From the NCBI GenBank assembly GCA_028819195.1, contig JAPPMF010000010.1, positions 1 to 34,761 of the forward strand: a stretch of DNA of 34,761 bases, in the 5' to 3' direction. Below, piece after piece: positions 8,555 to 16,759 of the stretch. A program made the position numbers and the translations under genes. Source of the stretch: Bin55 sp028819195 (GTDB lineage Bacteria > Pseudomonadota > Gammaproteobacteria > Pseudomonadales > Azotimanducaceae). The stretch's first letter is position 1, and each line of letters starts with the position of its first letter. The notes beneath the pieces were generated by a model. It was not told the origin of the DNA, made no database searches, and worked only from the letters and a program-made list of their open reading frames with translations.

Positions 8555-9669
8555 GCGTCGTCCTCAACTATCGCAACCTTCATTCCCGTGTATGCATTAG
8601 TTACAGCCCCGACCACTAGACCATCCCCATAGTCAAAGGCCGAGATGATTAACTCATTGTCTTCGCGTGATAGAATCACAGGAACAACTTCTTGTAACAT
8701 TCCGTCTTGAACAATCCAAAGTTTAGAACCCGCTTGCTCGGCGGCTTGTGGGATTCGGTAAACATTGTTTTCAGTCCGTCCTTCAAGCATGACATTCACA
8801 AATTGTCCCGGTACTAAGTCATGTGGATCGCTTATGGTCAGAAAAACATCCGTTGCGCGAGATCTTTGGTCAAGTTGCGCCGACACGCGATCGACCACTA
8901 CGTTAAACAACTTGGAATGAATTGAAACCACACCGGTACGACCGGCGGTGGGTACAAGTTTTGCTAGTTCAACTTCGGACACCGGAACGCGAATTTCGAT
9001 TGCATCAAGTGCATACGCAGTACCAAAACTTTGCCCGCGCGTGACCAGTTGTCCTACTCCCAACCGAGTTTCTTTCACACGACCGGAAAAGGGTAGTTCA
9101 AAGCTTGTTCGAGCGAGATTGAGGTCAGCTAATTCCACCGCAACTTCTGCGACTTGGATTGCAGCGCGAGCTTGCCGTAATTGCGGTGCTTTCGAAACCA
9201 GAACCGGAACCGGTTCCTCTGGATGCAGTAATCGCCAATTTTCTTGGGCTGAATAACTCTCTGCTTCTTTTAGTTCTTGATTAGCTAAGGCTGTTTCAAG
9301 ATTAGCTTCGGCTTGGTCTAAAGCTAGCTCCAAATCAGTCGGATCGATTCGCATCAATGGTTCATTGGAAGTAAATGAACCACCATCCCGTAAAGCCGGA
9401 GAAACCCATTCGACAATGCCATTCACTTGCGGAATCATCGGAACTTCGCTTCTAGCATAAACCTCGCCAGTTGTCGACAAGGACAATTGGATCGAACTAG
9501 CAGTTGGTGCGATTACGACCACGGCGCGTGCTTCTGTGTTTAGGTTTCCTAACGATTCCTGTTCAATACTGGCATCGTCGGAGGACGGTGCTGAAGAAAA
9601 TAAGAAAACAGCGATGACAAAAAGGACCACAGCAAGTATTTGCAGGACACCAAAAATGACTCGTTTCAT
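8551..9669 (-). CDS. RND periplasmic adaptor (membrane fusion protein)
   Basis: A 372-residue HlyD/AcrA-type adaptor linking the RND pump to an outer-membrane channel. An N-terminal signal anchor covers about residues 6-27. A lipoyl-like half follows (VNGIVEWVSPALRDGGSF), then an alpha-helical hairpin at about 110-185 with ALDQAEANLETALANQELKEAE. The second lipoyl half carries ELPFSGRVKETRLGVGQLVTRGQ at about 194-216. The beta-barrel domain includes VPGQFVNVMLEGR. The gene is immediately upstream of the permease with a 4-bp overlap. No strong ribosome site is seen before the ATG. Confidence 0.93.
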   Translation of the reverse strand: MKRVIFGVLQILAVVLFVIAVFLFSSAPSSDDASIEQESLGNLNTEARAVVVIAPTASSIQLSLSTTGEVYARSEVPMIPQVNGIVEWVSPALRDGGSFTSNEPLMRIDPTDLELALDQAEANLETALANQELKEAESYSAQENWRLLHPEEPVPVLVSKAPQLRQARAAIQVAEVAVELADLNLARTSFELPFSGRVKETRLGVGQLVTRGQSFGTAYALDAIEIRVPVSEVELAKLVPTAGRTGVVSIHSKLFNVVVDRVSAQLDQRSRATDVFLTISDPHDLVPGQFVNVMLEGRTENNVYRIPQAAEQAGSKLWIVQDGMLQEVVPVILSREDNELIISAFDYGDGLVVGAVTNAYTGMKVAIVEDDA

Positions 9670-9761
9670 GTTGAAGTTAGACTCGCGACCAATGAGTTGT
9701 GTATCGATTAACGGGTGATCTCCCTTACAACCAAGGGACTCGGTTAAAAGTTAAGAGAGTT

Positions 9762-9838
9762 TGGTAGCTACGGTTGGACTTGAACCAACGACCCCAGCAT
9801 TATGAGTGCTGTGCTCTTACCAACTGAGCTACGTAGCC
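9762..9838 (-). tRNA. tRNA-Met (CAT), elongator type
   Basis: On the minus strand the gene starts GGCTACGTAGCTCAG and ends CGTAGCTACCA, with CCA encoded at 9764-9762. The anticodon loop CTCATAA gives CAT, flanked by the stem CAGCA/TGCTG. The sequence is very close to E. coli elongator metT/metU, and the 5' end pairs with position 72, unlike initiator tRNA. The first acceptor pair is a G1-U72 wobble where E. coli has G-C. A Met rather than Ile2 identity rests on similarity to elongator Met tRNAs. Confidence 0.95.
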
Positions 9839-9851
9839 AAAATTTCGTTCG

Positions 9852-9863
9852 ACGACTAGTCGT
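9852..9863. repeat. Palindrome upstream of tRNA-Met
   Basis: ACGACTAGTCGT is a perfect 12-bp palindrome 13 bp before the 5' end of tRNA-Met on the minus strand. It shares 11 bases with the palindrome before tRNA-Gln. On the minus strand a TACAAT box lies just upstream, so the palindrome falls near the expected transcription start. Confidence 0.4.
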
Positions 9864-9931
9864 ATATTGTAATTGGGTACCAAGTTTCAGTTGCAGCCAT
9901 TGTCAGTTTAAAACCTGGTTCCCGTCCGGAA

Positions 9932-10660
9932 TTATCGCATATCCAAAATACGCCACAGAGGCACATCGAAACCCGCTGCTTTCACATCAGTCAGGGCGTC
10001 TAAATATTCCGCTTGCGCTAAGGTGCGTCTGACTCTCAATTCGTCAATACGGTCATCAAGACTATCCATTCGACGTTCATGTTCTTTAATTCGGCGACTG
10101 TAAATCTTGCGGTCCCCTTCATCGGTATCTTCGTCTGCGACTATCTCTTTGAGTTCCTCAATCTCTTGTTCAAGATCACTGACCTGTTCGCGACTAGAAG
10201 TAATCTCGTCCTCAAGATACTTGAGGTTCGTTTCCGCATCATATAACTTTCGGCCCGGTTCGTATCCCTTTAAAAATGCGGATTCTAAATCACTAGGACA
10301 AACATTGTGGTAAGGAAATCCGCTTGATCCAGCTTCCCATCCCATGTCTGTCGTACAGTACTCTTTGAGTCCCTCTTTCCGACCACTTTCATATTCGGCT
10401 CGATCAGGAGTAACACCGTGTTTAGCACATGCTTGAGAATAATCGACAAACAAGCTTAGCGGTTCACCTTTTGCACCATCTTCCCATCCCTTATCATACC
10501 AATCTGCATACAGACAATCGGCTTTGCTTATGGGGGAACAACTTTGTACAAAAAGGAGTAATGCACCAACGCAGCAAACTAATATCCCATATAGACTAGT
10601 TGCTATCGGCGAACGCGAATCTACTCGTTCGCGGTCGTAAGGATGGTCCAAATTAATCAT
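9932..10660 (-). CDS. DUF2799 family lipoprotein with coiled-coil tail
   Basis: A 242-residue envelope protein. A hydrophobic segment at about 23-40 ends in LLLFVQSCSPIS, a possible though imperfect lipobox with Cys at about 41. The middle part shows the DUF2799 pattern: ADWYDKGWEDGAKG, then YSQACAKHGVTPD, YESGRKEGLKEYC, GSSGFPYHNVCP and FLKGYEPGRKLY, with spaced cysteines. A coiled coil of about 70 residues follows (about 140-215, rich in Glu, Lys and Arg). The function of DUF2799 is unknown. The gene diverges from putA, and the 109-bp gap between them holds both promoters. Confidence 0.8.
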   Translation of the reverse strand: MINLDHPYDRERVDSRSPIATSLYGILVCCVGALLLFVQSCSPISKADCLYADWYDKGWEDGAKGEPLSLFVDYSQACAKHGVTPDRAEYESGRKEGLKEYCTTDMGWEAGSSGFPYHNVCPSDLESAFLKGYEPGRKLYDAETNLKYLEDEITSSREQVSDLEQEIEELKEIVADEDTDEGDRKIYSRRIKEHERRMDSLDDRIDELRVRRTLAQAEYLDALTDVKAAGFDVPLWRILDMR

Positions 10661-10769
10661 GTATCTATCTCACTCAAATGATGTAACTTTAGAATATTTT
10701 GAACTTTCAATTTGAAATGTATGGAAACCACCATCATTTTATCGAAAACAGAGTACCCAATCGAAACTA

Positions 10770-13700
10770 ATGAGTAGTCAAGACAACCAACTAGATTCGC
10801 TATTTCACAATTTGAGTCAATCGATCGAACAGTCTGAAAACGAAAGCGTTGATCAATTACTATCTGAATATCGTCTTGCCTCGGAACAAATCGAACAAGT
10901 TCAATCGACTGCCAAACAGATTGTTATGGAATGTCGAAAACGTAAGAATGAGAGTCCTATTGTCGAGCAATTTTTACAACAATACGGGTTGTCGAGCGAA
11001 GAAGGAGTTGCGTTACTTTGTCTAGTTGAAGCGCTCCTACGGATTCCTGACTCTCGTACAGCCGAGGTGTTGATTGCAGAAAAACTCAGTTCCGGCAACT
11101 GGGCGGCGCACTTAGGGCAAAGCGGTTCAATTTTGGTCAATGCCTCTACTTGGGGGCTAATCTTGACTGGCAAGATTGTCAACTTGGGAAAGAAAGTGCA
11201 TGAAGATCCAGTCGCGTGGATAACCGGGGTGTCGAATCGACTTGGTGATTCGTTAACCCGTAGAGCGATGCTTTCGGCTGTTGACATTCTGAGTAAGTCG
11301 TTCGTTTCAGGGCAGACGATTGAAGAGGCCGTAAAACGCGCGAAGGCTCCTGCGTCGTTTGATATGCTCGGCGAGGGTGCCCGAACCTTCGCCACGGCAG
11401 AAGCGTACTTTGAGTCTTATTGCCACGCCATAGAACACATTACAGAGGTCCAACAATCAAAGAAAACATTCGATCATAGCCTGTCGGTCAAACTCACAGC
11501 ACTATACCCAAAAATCTTTCCATTAAATGAAGATAAAGCTGTTGACGAATTGTTTGTCGTAACGGAACCACTGTGTGAGTTAGCGGCCGAGGGTGGTTTA
11601 GCTCTCACCATCGACGGTGAAGAAAGCGACCGTTGTGAAATTGGTCTAAAAGTAGTTGAACGACTATTGAAAAGCCAAAAACTGCATGGTTGGGATGGGT
11701 TGGGTATCGTAATACAAACCTACACGAAACGTTCACTAGCAATGGTAGATTGGTTAGTAGAACTTGCTAAAACTCATCGTACCCGTCTGAATGTCCGTAT
11801 CGTTAAAGGGGCGTACTGGGACACCGAAATCAAACTGGCACAAATCAATGGATTTAAGCAATTTCCAGTTTACACTCGCAAGGAAAATACCGATCTTTCC
11901 TATCTTGCTACCGCACAGCGAGTATTACGATCCCCCGAACAGTTATTCCCACAATTTGCGACTCATAACGCGCATACGATTGCGTCGATTGGTGTCCTAG
12001 CTGGGGATAAATCTTTTGAATTCCAACGATTACAAGGCATGGGACAACTACTCTATGATGTGGTTGGTTCAAAATTTACGAATCCACCGCCGTGTCGTGT
12101 CTATTCTCCAGTGGGACGTAATGAAGACTTAGTACCGTATTTGATGCGACGTTTGTTGGAGAACGGAGCGAATTCGAGTTTTGTTAACCGTATTCAAGAT
12201 GAGGATTATTCAGTAGACGAAGTGACTTCGGACCCTGTTGAAAAAGTGAAAGAATCGTTGGAGCATACGCACCTCAAGATTACTGCCCCGATTGATTTAT
12301 ACCGACCTGCCCGAGTGAATTCCCTGGGTATTGATTTCGGTGCTCAAGCAGAACGTGAACAGTTTCGCAAGGTGGTGAAAAATTACTCGCAATCACAATG
12401 GAACTTCTCAACAACAGACGAACGATTAGAGGTTCGGAATCCAGCTCAATCCGACGATATTGTTGGCTGGTATGACACCAAGTCGGTAGACCAGATCACC
12501 GCCGAATTAGCTGAATTGCGAGCACATCGAAAGGATTGGGAAAGCAGGACGGTTGAGGACCGAGCTGACCGACTCGATAATTGGGCTAACGCCATTTATG
12601 AACACCGCACTGAACTTTGTGCCTTACTCCAGAGAGAAGCAGGTAAAACTATTGAAGATGCGGTAATAGAGTTACGCGAAGCAGAGGACTTTTGTCGTTA
12701 CTACGCAGCCGAAGCTAGGAATCTGTTGCATCCTCTTCCCTTACCTTCACCGACAGGTGAAACCAATACGTTATGTTTGCACCCGCGCGGTACCTTTGTC
12801 TGTATTAGTCCATGGAATTTCCCGGCTTCGATCTTTGTCGGACCGATTGCTGCTGCGTTAGTTACTGGCAATACCGTCGCGGCTAAACCGGCACCCCAAA
12901 CAAGTTTAATCGCCGTTCGGTTGGTGCAACTTGCCTATCAAGAAGCCGAGATCCCTGAGACTGCGTTAAGAATATTTCCTGGAGGTGATGAAATCGGCAA
13001 AGCACTGGTTGCGAGTCCCCTCATTGATGGTGTTGGGTTTACCGGATCTGAATTTGCAGCTCGATCCATCGCAAAAAGTTTAGCGAATCAAGAAGGACCA
13101 CTCAAACCTCTTATTGCCGAGACCGGTGGTGTGAACGTCATGATTGTTGACTCAACTGCTCAATTCGAGCACGTCGTGGACGACATTATTCACTCGGCAT
13201 TTCACAGTGCTGGACAACGCTGTTCGGCGTTACGTCTCGTATGCGTGCAAGACGACATCGCTGAACCGTTACTCGAAATGCTCACTGGTGCAATGGATGT
13301 TCTAGCCGTGGGAGATCCTTCTGACTGGTCGAACGATATTGGACCGGTTATTGACCAAGAAGCACAAACATTACTGATAGACGCTTGCAATCGATATGAA
13401 ATTCTCCATAGAAACAAAGAAAAGGAGAAGTTAGCAGGACATTACGTTTATCCTACTCTAGTCGACGTGAATGACCTAGGAGATTTCTCTACCGAACACT
13501 TTGGTCCGATATTAGGTTTTCATCGATTTAAACGTAGTGAAATGCCGAGTTTAGTAGAAAAAATAAATTCTGCAGGTTATGGACTCACATTTGGTATCCA
13601 TAGCCGGTTGAACCGAACAATCCGCTATTTCACGCAGAATGTGCATGTTGGTAACATGTACGTCAATCGGACGATCACTGGTGCCGTAGTTGAAACCCAA

Positions 13701-13838
13701 CCATTTGGAGGCGAAGGACTATCCGGTACCGGACCGAAAGCCGGTGGTCCTTTCTATCTGCAAAGATTCGTCGTTGAACGGGTAATTTCCACAAATGAAA
13801 CGGCAACCGGTGGTAACCTCGCGCTTATGCGTCTCTGA
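10770..13838 (+). CDS. putA: Bifunctional proline dehydrogenase / L-glutamate-5-semialdehyde dehydrogenase
   Basis: PutA oxidises proline to pyrroline-5-carboxylate on FAD, then the semialdehyde to glutamate with NAD. The N-terminal 160 or so residues are the helical arm region. The proline dehydrogenase barrel carries RIVKGAYWDTEIKLAQ, PVYTRKENTDLSYLA and ATHNAHTIAS. The aldehyde dehydrogenase half has SPWNFPASIFVGPIAAALVTGNT, GFTGSEFAARSIA, the AETGG glutamate motif and the catalytic Cys818 in HSAGQRCSALR. At 1022 residues it is the short form: it lacks both the ribbon-helix-helix DNA-binding domain of E. coli PutA and the extra C-terminal domain, so it should not autoregulate. The ribosome site is weak. 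Confidence 0.97.
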   Translation: MSSQDNQLDSLFHNLSQSIEQSENESVDQLLSEYRLASEQIEQVQSTAKQIVMECRKRKNESPIVEQFLQQYGLSSEEGVALLCLVEALLRIPDSRTAEVLIAEKLSSGNWAAHLGQSGSILVNASTWGLILTGKIVNLGKKVHEDPVAWITGVSNRLGDSLTRRAMLSAVDILSKSFVSGQTIEEAVKRAKAPASFDMLGEGARTFATAEAYFESYCHAIEHITEVQQSKKTFDHSLSVKLTALYPKIFPLNEDKAVDELFVVTEPLCELAAEGGLALTIDGEESDRCEIGLKVVERLLKSQKLHGWDGLGIVIQTYTKRSLAMVDWLVELAKTHRTRLNVRIVKGAYWDTEIKLAQINGFKQFPVYTRKENTDLSYLATAQRVLRSPEQLFPQFATHNAHTIASIGVLAGDKSFEFQRLQGMGQLLYDVVGSKFTNPPPCRVYSPVGRNEDLVPYLMRRLLENGANSSFVNRIQDEDYSVDEVTSDPVEKVKESLEHTHLKITAPIDLYRPARVNSLGIDFGAQAEREQFRKVVKNYSQSQWNFSTTDERLEVRNPAQSDDIVGWYDTKSVDQITAELAELRAHRKDWESRTVEDRADRLDNWANAIYEHRTELCALLQREAGKTIEDAVIELREAEDFCRYYAAEARNLLHPLPLPSPTGETNTLCLHPRGTFVCISPWNFPASIFVGPIAAALVTGNTVAAKPAPQTSLIAVRLVQLAYQEAEIPETALRIFPGGDEIGKALVASPLIDGVGFTGSEFAARSIAKSLANQEGPLKPLIAETGGVNVMIVDSTAQFEHVVDDIIHSAFHSAGQRCSALRLVCVQDDIAEPLLEMLTGAMDVLAVGDPSDWSNDIGPVIDQEAQTLLIDACNRYEILHRNKEKEKLAGHYVYPTLVDVNDLGDFSTEHFGPILGFHRFKRSEMPSLVEKINSAGYGLTFGIHSRLNRTIRYFTQNVHVGNMYVNRTITGAVVETQPFGGEGLSGTGPKAGGPFYLQRFVVERVISTNETATGGNLALMRL

Positions 13839-13845
13839 ATAGATT

Positions 13846-13852
13846 AAGGAGG
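13846..13852 (+). promoter_or_regulatory. Strong Shine-Dalgarno for a 60-residue ORF
   Basis: AAGGAGG, the full anti-16S complement, lies 12 bases before the ATG at 13865. It is the strongest ribosome-binding sequence I see in the window, whose genes otherwise mostly have weak sites. Its presence is the main reason to take the small ORF that follows seriously. Confidence 0.5.
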
Positions 13853-13864
13853 CTGCACTCAAAT

Positions 13865-14047
13865 ATGTCGATTTCACCTGGAAGAATCAAAGAGATTGAA
13901 ACAGAAATTGACTATGTACACTCACTATTCAAGGTCAAAGAAAGTACAGAAATGTCGCGATATAGAGAATATCGTTCAAGACCTTTACAACATCACTGGG
14001 TTGATTCCCTTGCTGCAGATCACATAAGCATCCTCCACTCACCATAA
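13865..14047 (+). CDS. Small hypothetical protein downstream of putA
   Basis: A 60-residue ORF starting MSISPGRIKEIETEIDY, mostly charged, with a predicted N-terminal helix, no membrane segment and no recognisable family. It begins 26 bp after the putA stop and is preceded by AAGGAGG, so it could be the last gene of the putA transcript. Its C-terminal half (REYRSRPLQHHW onward) is less protein-like. The ORF may instead be the remnant of a longer gene whose 3' part was lost before yccA, which starts 40 bp later. Confidence 0.4.
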   Translation: MSISPGRIKEIETEIDYVHSLFKVKESTEMSRYREYRSRPLQHHWVDSLAADHISILHSP

Positions 14048-14087
14048 TATAACATTGAACACAAACGTCTGAGGACACAAATTTAGC

Positions 14088-14741
14088 ATGTATAGTGCAT
14101 CCCAAGTTATTCGAACGCAATCTCAAGCTATTGAGATTAATCGCGTCTTACGCAACACATACCTACTCTTATCGGTAACGATTGGAGTCGCCGCACTTAC
14201 AGCCTTTACTTGGATTCAACTTGAGTTGCCAAGGATGAACATCCTAGTCTATTTGGTAGGTTTTTTAGGATTGTTATTTGCGGTTCACAAGATGGCAAAT
14301 AGTGTTTGGGGGATCGTCCTAACCTTTGCACTTGCCGCATTCATTGGAGCTGCCGCCGCACCATTAGTAGGGTTTTATCTAAAAACGAACCCTATGATTG
14401 TGGTTCAAGCTCTTTTGTTAACCGGTGTGACGTTTGTTGGTCTATCAATGTACACCATCGTACGGAGAACTGACTTCAGTTGGCTATGGCAATTTCTCGT
14501 CGTTGGACTTTTAGTATTTGCTGGCGTATTTATTCTACATTTCTTTGTCGATATGAGTCCGTTTCAAGCAATTTTGAGTGGCTTTTTTATCATTCTGGCC
14601 TGTGCCTTGATTCTGTTTCAGACGAGTCAAATCGTTTTGGGTGGAGAACGAAACTACGTAAGAGCTACAGTGAGTCTGTTTCTATCCATTTACATCCTGT
14701 TCATGAATCTACTATCGTTACTGTCCATTTCAGACAATTAA
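14088..14741 (+). CDS. yccA: Bax inhibitor-1/YccA family membrane protein
   Basis: A 217-residue protein with a cytoplasmic N terminus and seven hydrophobic segments: about 28-46, 52-66, 73-95, 103-124, 132-152, 158-180 and 194-212. The length matches E. coli YccA (219 residues), an inner-membrane substrate and modulator of the FtsH protease. The helix pattern VQALLLTGVTFVGLSMYTI followed by RRTDFSWLWQFL fits the BI-1 motif. The final loop and last helix, with the aspartate near the C terminus, are as in the family. AGGA lies about 12 bases before the ATG. Confidence 0.9.
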   Translation: MYSASQVIRTQSQAIEINRVLRNTYLLLSVTIGVAALTAFTWIQLELPRMNILVYLVGFLGLLFAVHKMANSVWGIVLTFALAAFIGAAAAPLVGFYLKTNPMIVVQALLLTGVTFVGLSMYTIVRRTDFSWLWQFLVVGLLVFAGVFILHFFVDMSPFQAILSGFFIILACALILFQTSQIVLGGERNYVRATVSLFLSIYILFMNLLSLLSISDN

Positions 14742-14778
14742 CGAAAACTAACAAAAAATCTAACACTCAAGACACCAA

Positions 14779-15264
14779 ATGTACTACTCTGTTTTCAAAA
14801 GCCCGGTAGGCGACCTACTACTTGAAGGTACCGAACATGCGCTACACAAATTGTCCTTTGCTAACAGCAACCCACTTAGTAGACTCGACAAAACTAGCGA
14901 GCGCAACGATCAGCTATTCCAACCTGTGAAGCAACAACTAACCGAATATTTTCGTAGCGAACGAACTCAATTCGATATCAATCTTCACATTGATGAAGCA
15001 GAAAACTCGTTTCATCGTGAAGTGTGGGAAGAACTCAGAAAAATCCCTTTTGGTTGTACGAGATCGTACACTGAAATTGCCCAGCGAATTGGTCGACCTA
15101 AAGCGTGCCGAGCAGTTGGTCAAGCAAACAATCGAAATCCAATCAGCATTGTGATTCCTTGTCACCGGGTGATCGGTGCAAATGGTTCGCTTATTGGTTT
15201 TGGTGGTGGTTTAGAAACGAAAGATTTTTTACTTAAACACGAAGGTGTTTTCGCTCAAAAATAG
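14779..15264 (+). CDS. ogt: Methylated-DNA--protein-cysteine methyltransferase
   Basis: A suicide repair protein that removes alkyl groups from O6-alkylguanine by transfer to its own cysteine. The active site is IVIPCHRVIG with acceptor Cys128. Other conserved elements are FHREVWEELRKIPFGCTRSY (Tyr97), the DNA-binding helix RPKACRAVGQANNRNP with the arginine finger Arg111, and the closing GFGGGLETKDFLLKHEG. At 161 residues it is the short Ogt type without the Ada N-terminal domain. The last 10 bp overlap the 3' end of the convergent outer-membrane gene. No obvious Shine-Dalgarno precedes the ATG. Confidence 0.96.
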   Translation: MYYSVFKSPVGDLLLEGTEHALHKLSFANSNPLSRLDKTSERNDQLFQPVKQQLTEYFRSERTQFDINLHIDEAENSFHREVWEELRKIPFGCTRSYTEIAQRIGRPKACRAVGQANNRNPISIVIPCHRVIGANGSLIGFGGGLETKDFLLKHEGVFAQK

Positions 15265-16175
15265 CGCGTAAGCACGAAGCTTAATCCTAGATATCCCCAC
15301 GGCTTAAACTCTAAATCCGAAATGAATGGCGTGCGTCCGTCTGCTATCACCGGAGCATGGCTTCGGATGGTTGTCCACTCCGCATCCTTGTGAGTCAACT
15401 CACCAAACTCCCGCCAAGTCAATCGAACACCTAGCGAGGTGTCTTGTCCCATGTCAAAGTCAACTCCGGCGATAAAACTATAAGTCGTGACCAGCCCCGT
15501 AACCGACTCATACAAAGCACTTAATGTCCCTGCCGCATTGACTTTTGCAACATCGGGCCACTCTACCGGAAACGGTACCTCAAGGTACCCTTCAGCAACA
15601 GTTTTGCGTAAAAAATCGTTCCCGTAATTAAAGTCCAAATGTGCGATTCCCAGACCGACCCCAACGTATCCGGTCCACTTATCCGACAACTCAAAATCAC
15701 GTAAACCATTTAAAGCTAGAATCCGAGTACCTTGATCGTCGTAAGTGTTGCTGGGTAAAGCGAACTGCGACCATTCGTTTGATTTACTCAAGATTTGTGC
15801 ATCTCCTGTAGTCGCTAGAGGGAGTAATTGTTCCACATGATTCAACTGACTGTGTTCGTGTATGACTTCTAAACGCCAAACATCAAAACGTCGACCGAAC
15901 GCATAACGCGCAAACCAGCCCGCGTCAGGGTTGATTTTTCCGGCATAGGAGCGTTGCTTTTCGTATAAGGCACAAGCACCGTCGGTTGGAGCTTCTGCAG
16001 GGTTGGGATATAACAGCGAGTCGCAATAGGTTGGATGCCCAATGTGAATCAGGTCTAAGTCGATGTCAGAATGACTAATTGTCCTACCGATGTGAAAACT
16101 GATATAGGAATCTGCTGACACGGGAAGCACGATGAGAAAACAGAGAATCAGCAAAATTCTTTGTGCAAGGTTCAT
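15255..16175 (-). CDS. Outer-membrane beta-barrel protein (unclassified)
   Basis: A 306-residue protein with a clear signal peptide (residues 1-21, cut near VSADS). Alternating hydrophobic strands include KWTGYVGVGLGIAHLDFNYG and DTSLGVRLTWREFGEL. The C-terminal strand GYLGLSFVLTRYF ends in the aromatic residue recognised by the Bam machinery. Early cysteines at about 50 and 68 could form a loop disulfide. It resembles the OmpA/OmpW-like small barrels used as porins or adhesins, but I cannot assign a substrate. AGGAGTT lies about six bases before the ATG, which fixes the start. It is convergent with ogt. Confidence 0.75.
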   Translation of the reverse strand: MNLAQRILLILCFLIVLPVSADSYISFHIGRTISHSDIDLDLIHIGHPTYCDSLLYPNPAEAPTDGACALYEKQRSYAGKINPDAGWFARYAFGRRFDVWRLEVIHEHSQLNHVEQLLPLATTGDAQILSKSNEWSQFALPSNTYDDQGTRILALNGLRDFELSDKWTGYVGVGLGIAHLDFNYGNDFLRKTVAEGYLEVPFPVEWPDVAKVNAAGTLSALYESVTGLVTTYSFIAGVDFDMGQDTSLGVRLTWREFGELTHKDAEWTTIRSHAPVIADGRTPFISDLEFKPWGYLGLSFVLTRYF

Positions 16176-16278
16176 GATTTAACTCCTATGAGAATGGTTG
16201 TGTAGTTGGACTAAAACGACAAGATGTTCCAAGTGGCTTTCTCGATGAATTCATTGCTTCGCGTTGCGGATATTTGAA

Positions 16279-16677
16279 TCACTTTGAGTTACCTATTTGC
16301 TCTAACATCCGCTCGATAAATGGGTACCCACCACCCAAAATCAACGTCACTACAGCCAAAATCAAAATCACAATCAGTGCCCAAAAGAAAAATGTTTCAT
16401 AGTAGGTGCGTCTTTGGATTAATTTCTCAACAATTTTACGCTCTTGATTAGCAATCGTTAATCGTAATGCGTACTTCGTGGTAGCTGAAGCGGGTACTTT
16501 GAAGAAGATCTCAGGGGCATTATTCATCGCACGAACAATGTCGAGCATATGTAGACCCGTAAGCCGCGACAATTCTATCGGATGAAGCGTACGTTGTTCG
16601 GAACTTTTAAAAGCATCAAATACTAAAAGAATGTTCTTATGGTATCGACGATACCGAAACAAGGTTAATCTAGCCAT
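16279..16677 (-). CDS. Hypothetical membrane protein with helix-turn-helix-like N-terminal part
   Basis: A 132-residue protein. Residues 18-90 look like a small helical, perhaps winged-helix, domain (HPIELSRLTGLHMLDIVRAM), and one strong transmembrane helix spans about 95-116. No family is recognised. The gene had the same orientation as cmoA, and the two were probably neighbours about 50 bp apart before the IS1595-family element inserted. That element's target duplication begins only 3 bp before this start codon. No Shine-Dalgarno is seen either in the present sequence or in the reconstructed pre-insertion sequence. Its promoter has therefore probably been replaced by DNA inside the element. 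Confidence 0.6.
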   Translation of the reverse strand: MARLTLFRYRRYHKNILLVFDAFKSSEQRTLHPIELSRLTGLHMLDIVRAMNNAPEIFFKVPASATTKYALRLTIANQERKIVEKLIQRRTYYETFFFWALIVILILAVVTLILGGGYPFIERMLEQIGNSK

Positions 16678-16679
16678 GC

Positions 16680-16687
16680 TAAAATAT
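16680..16687. repeat. Left target-site duplication of the IS1595-type element
   Basis: TAAAATAT immediately outside the left end matches TAAAATGT outside the right end (19179-19186) in 7 of 8 positions. Eight-base-pair target duplications are typical of the IS1595 family. Confidence 0.7.
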
Positions 16688-16689
16688 GG

Positions 16690-16713
16690 GAATTATAGGG
16701 ATAACTACCCAAA
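16690..16713 (+). repeat. Left terminal inverted repeat
   Basis: The core ATTATAGGGATAACTACC lies inside a 24-bp stretch that is exactly reverse-complemented at 19153-19176. Similarity continues inward imperfectly, with a shared TTATAAT about 8-10 bases further in. Confidence 0.9.
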
Positions 16714-16759
16714 AATGTTTATAATACACGTATTGAACATTGTATTTAGAGGAGTTAAC

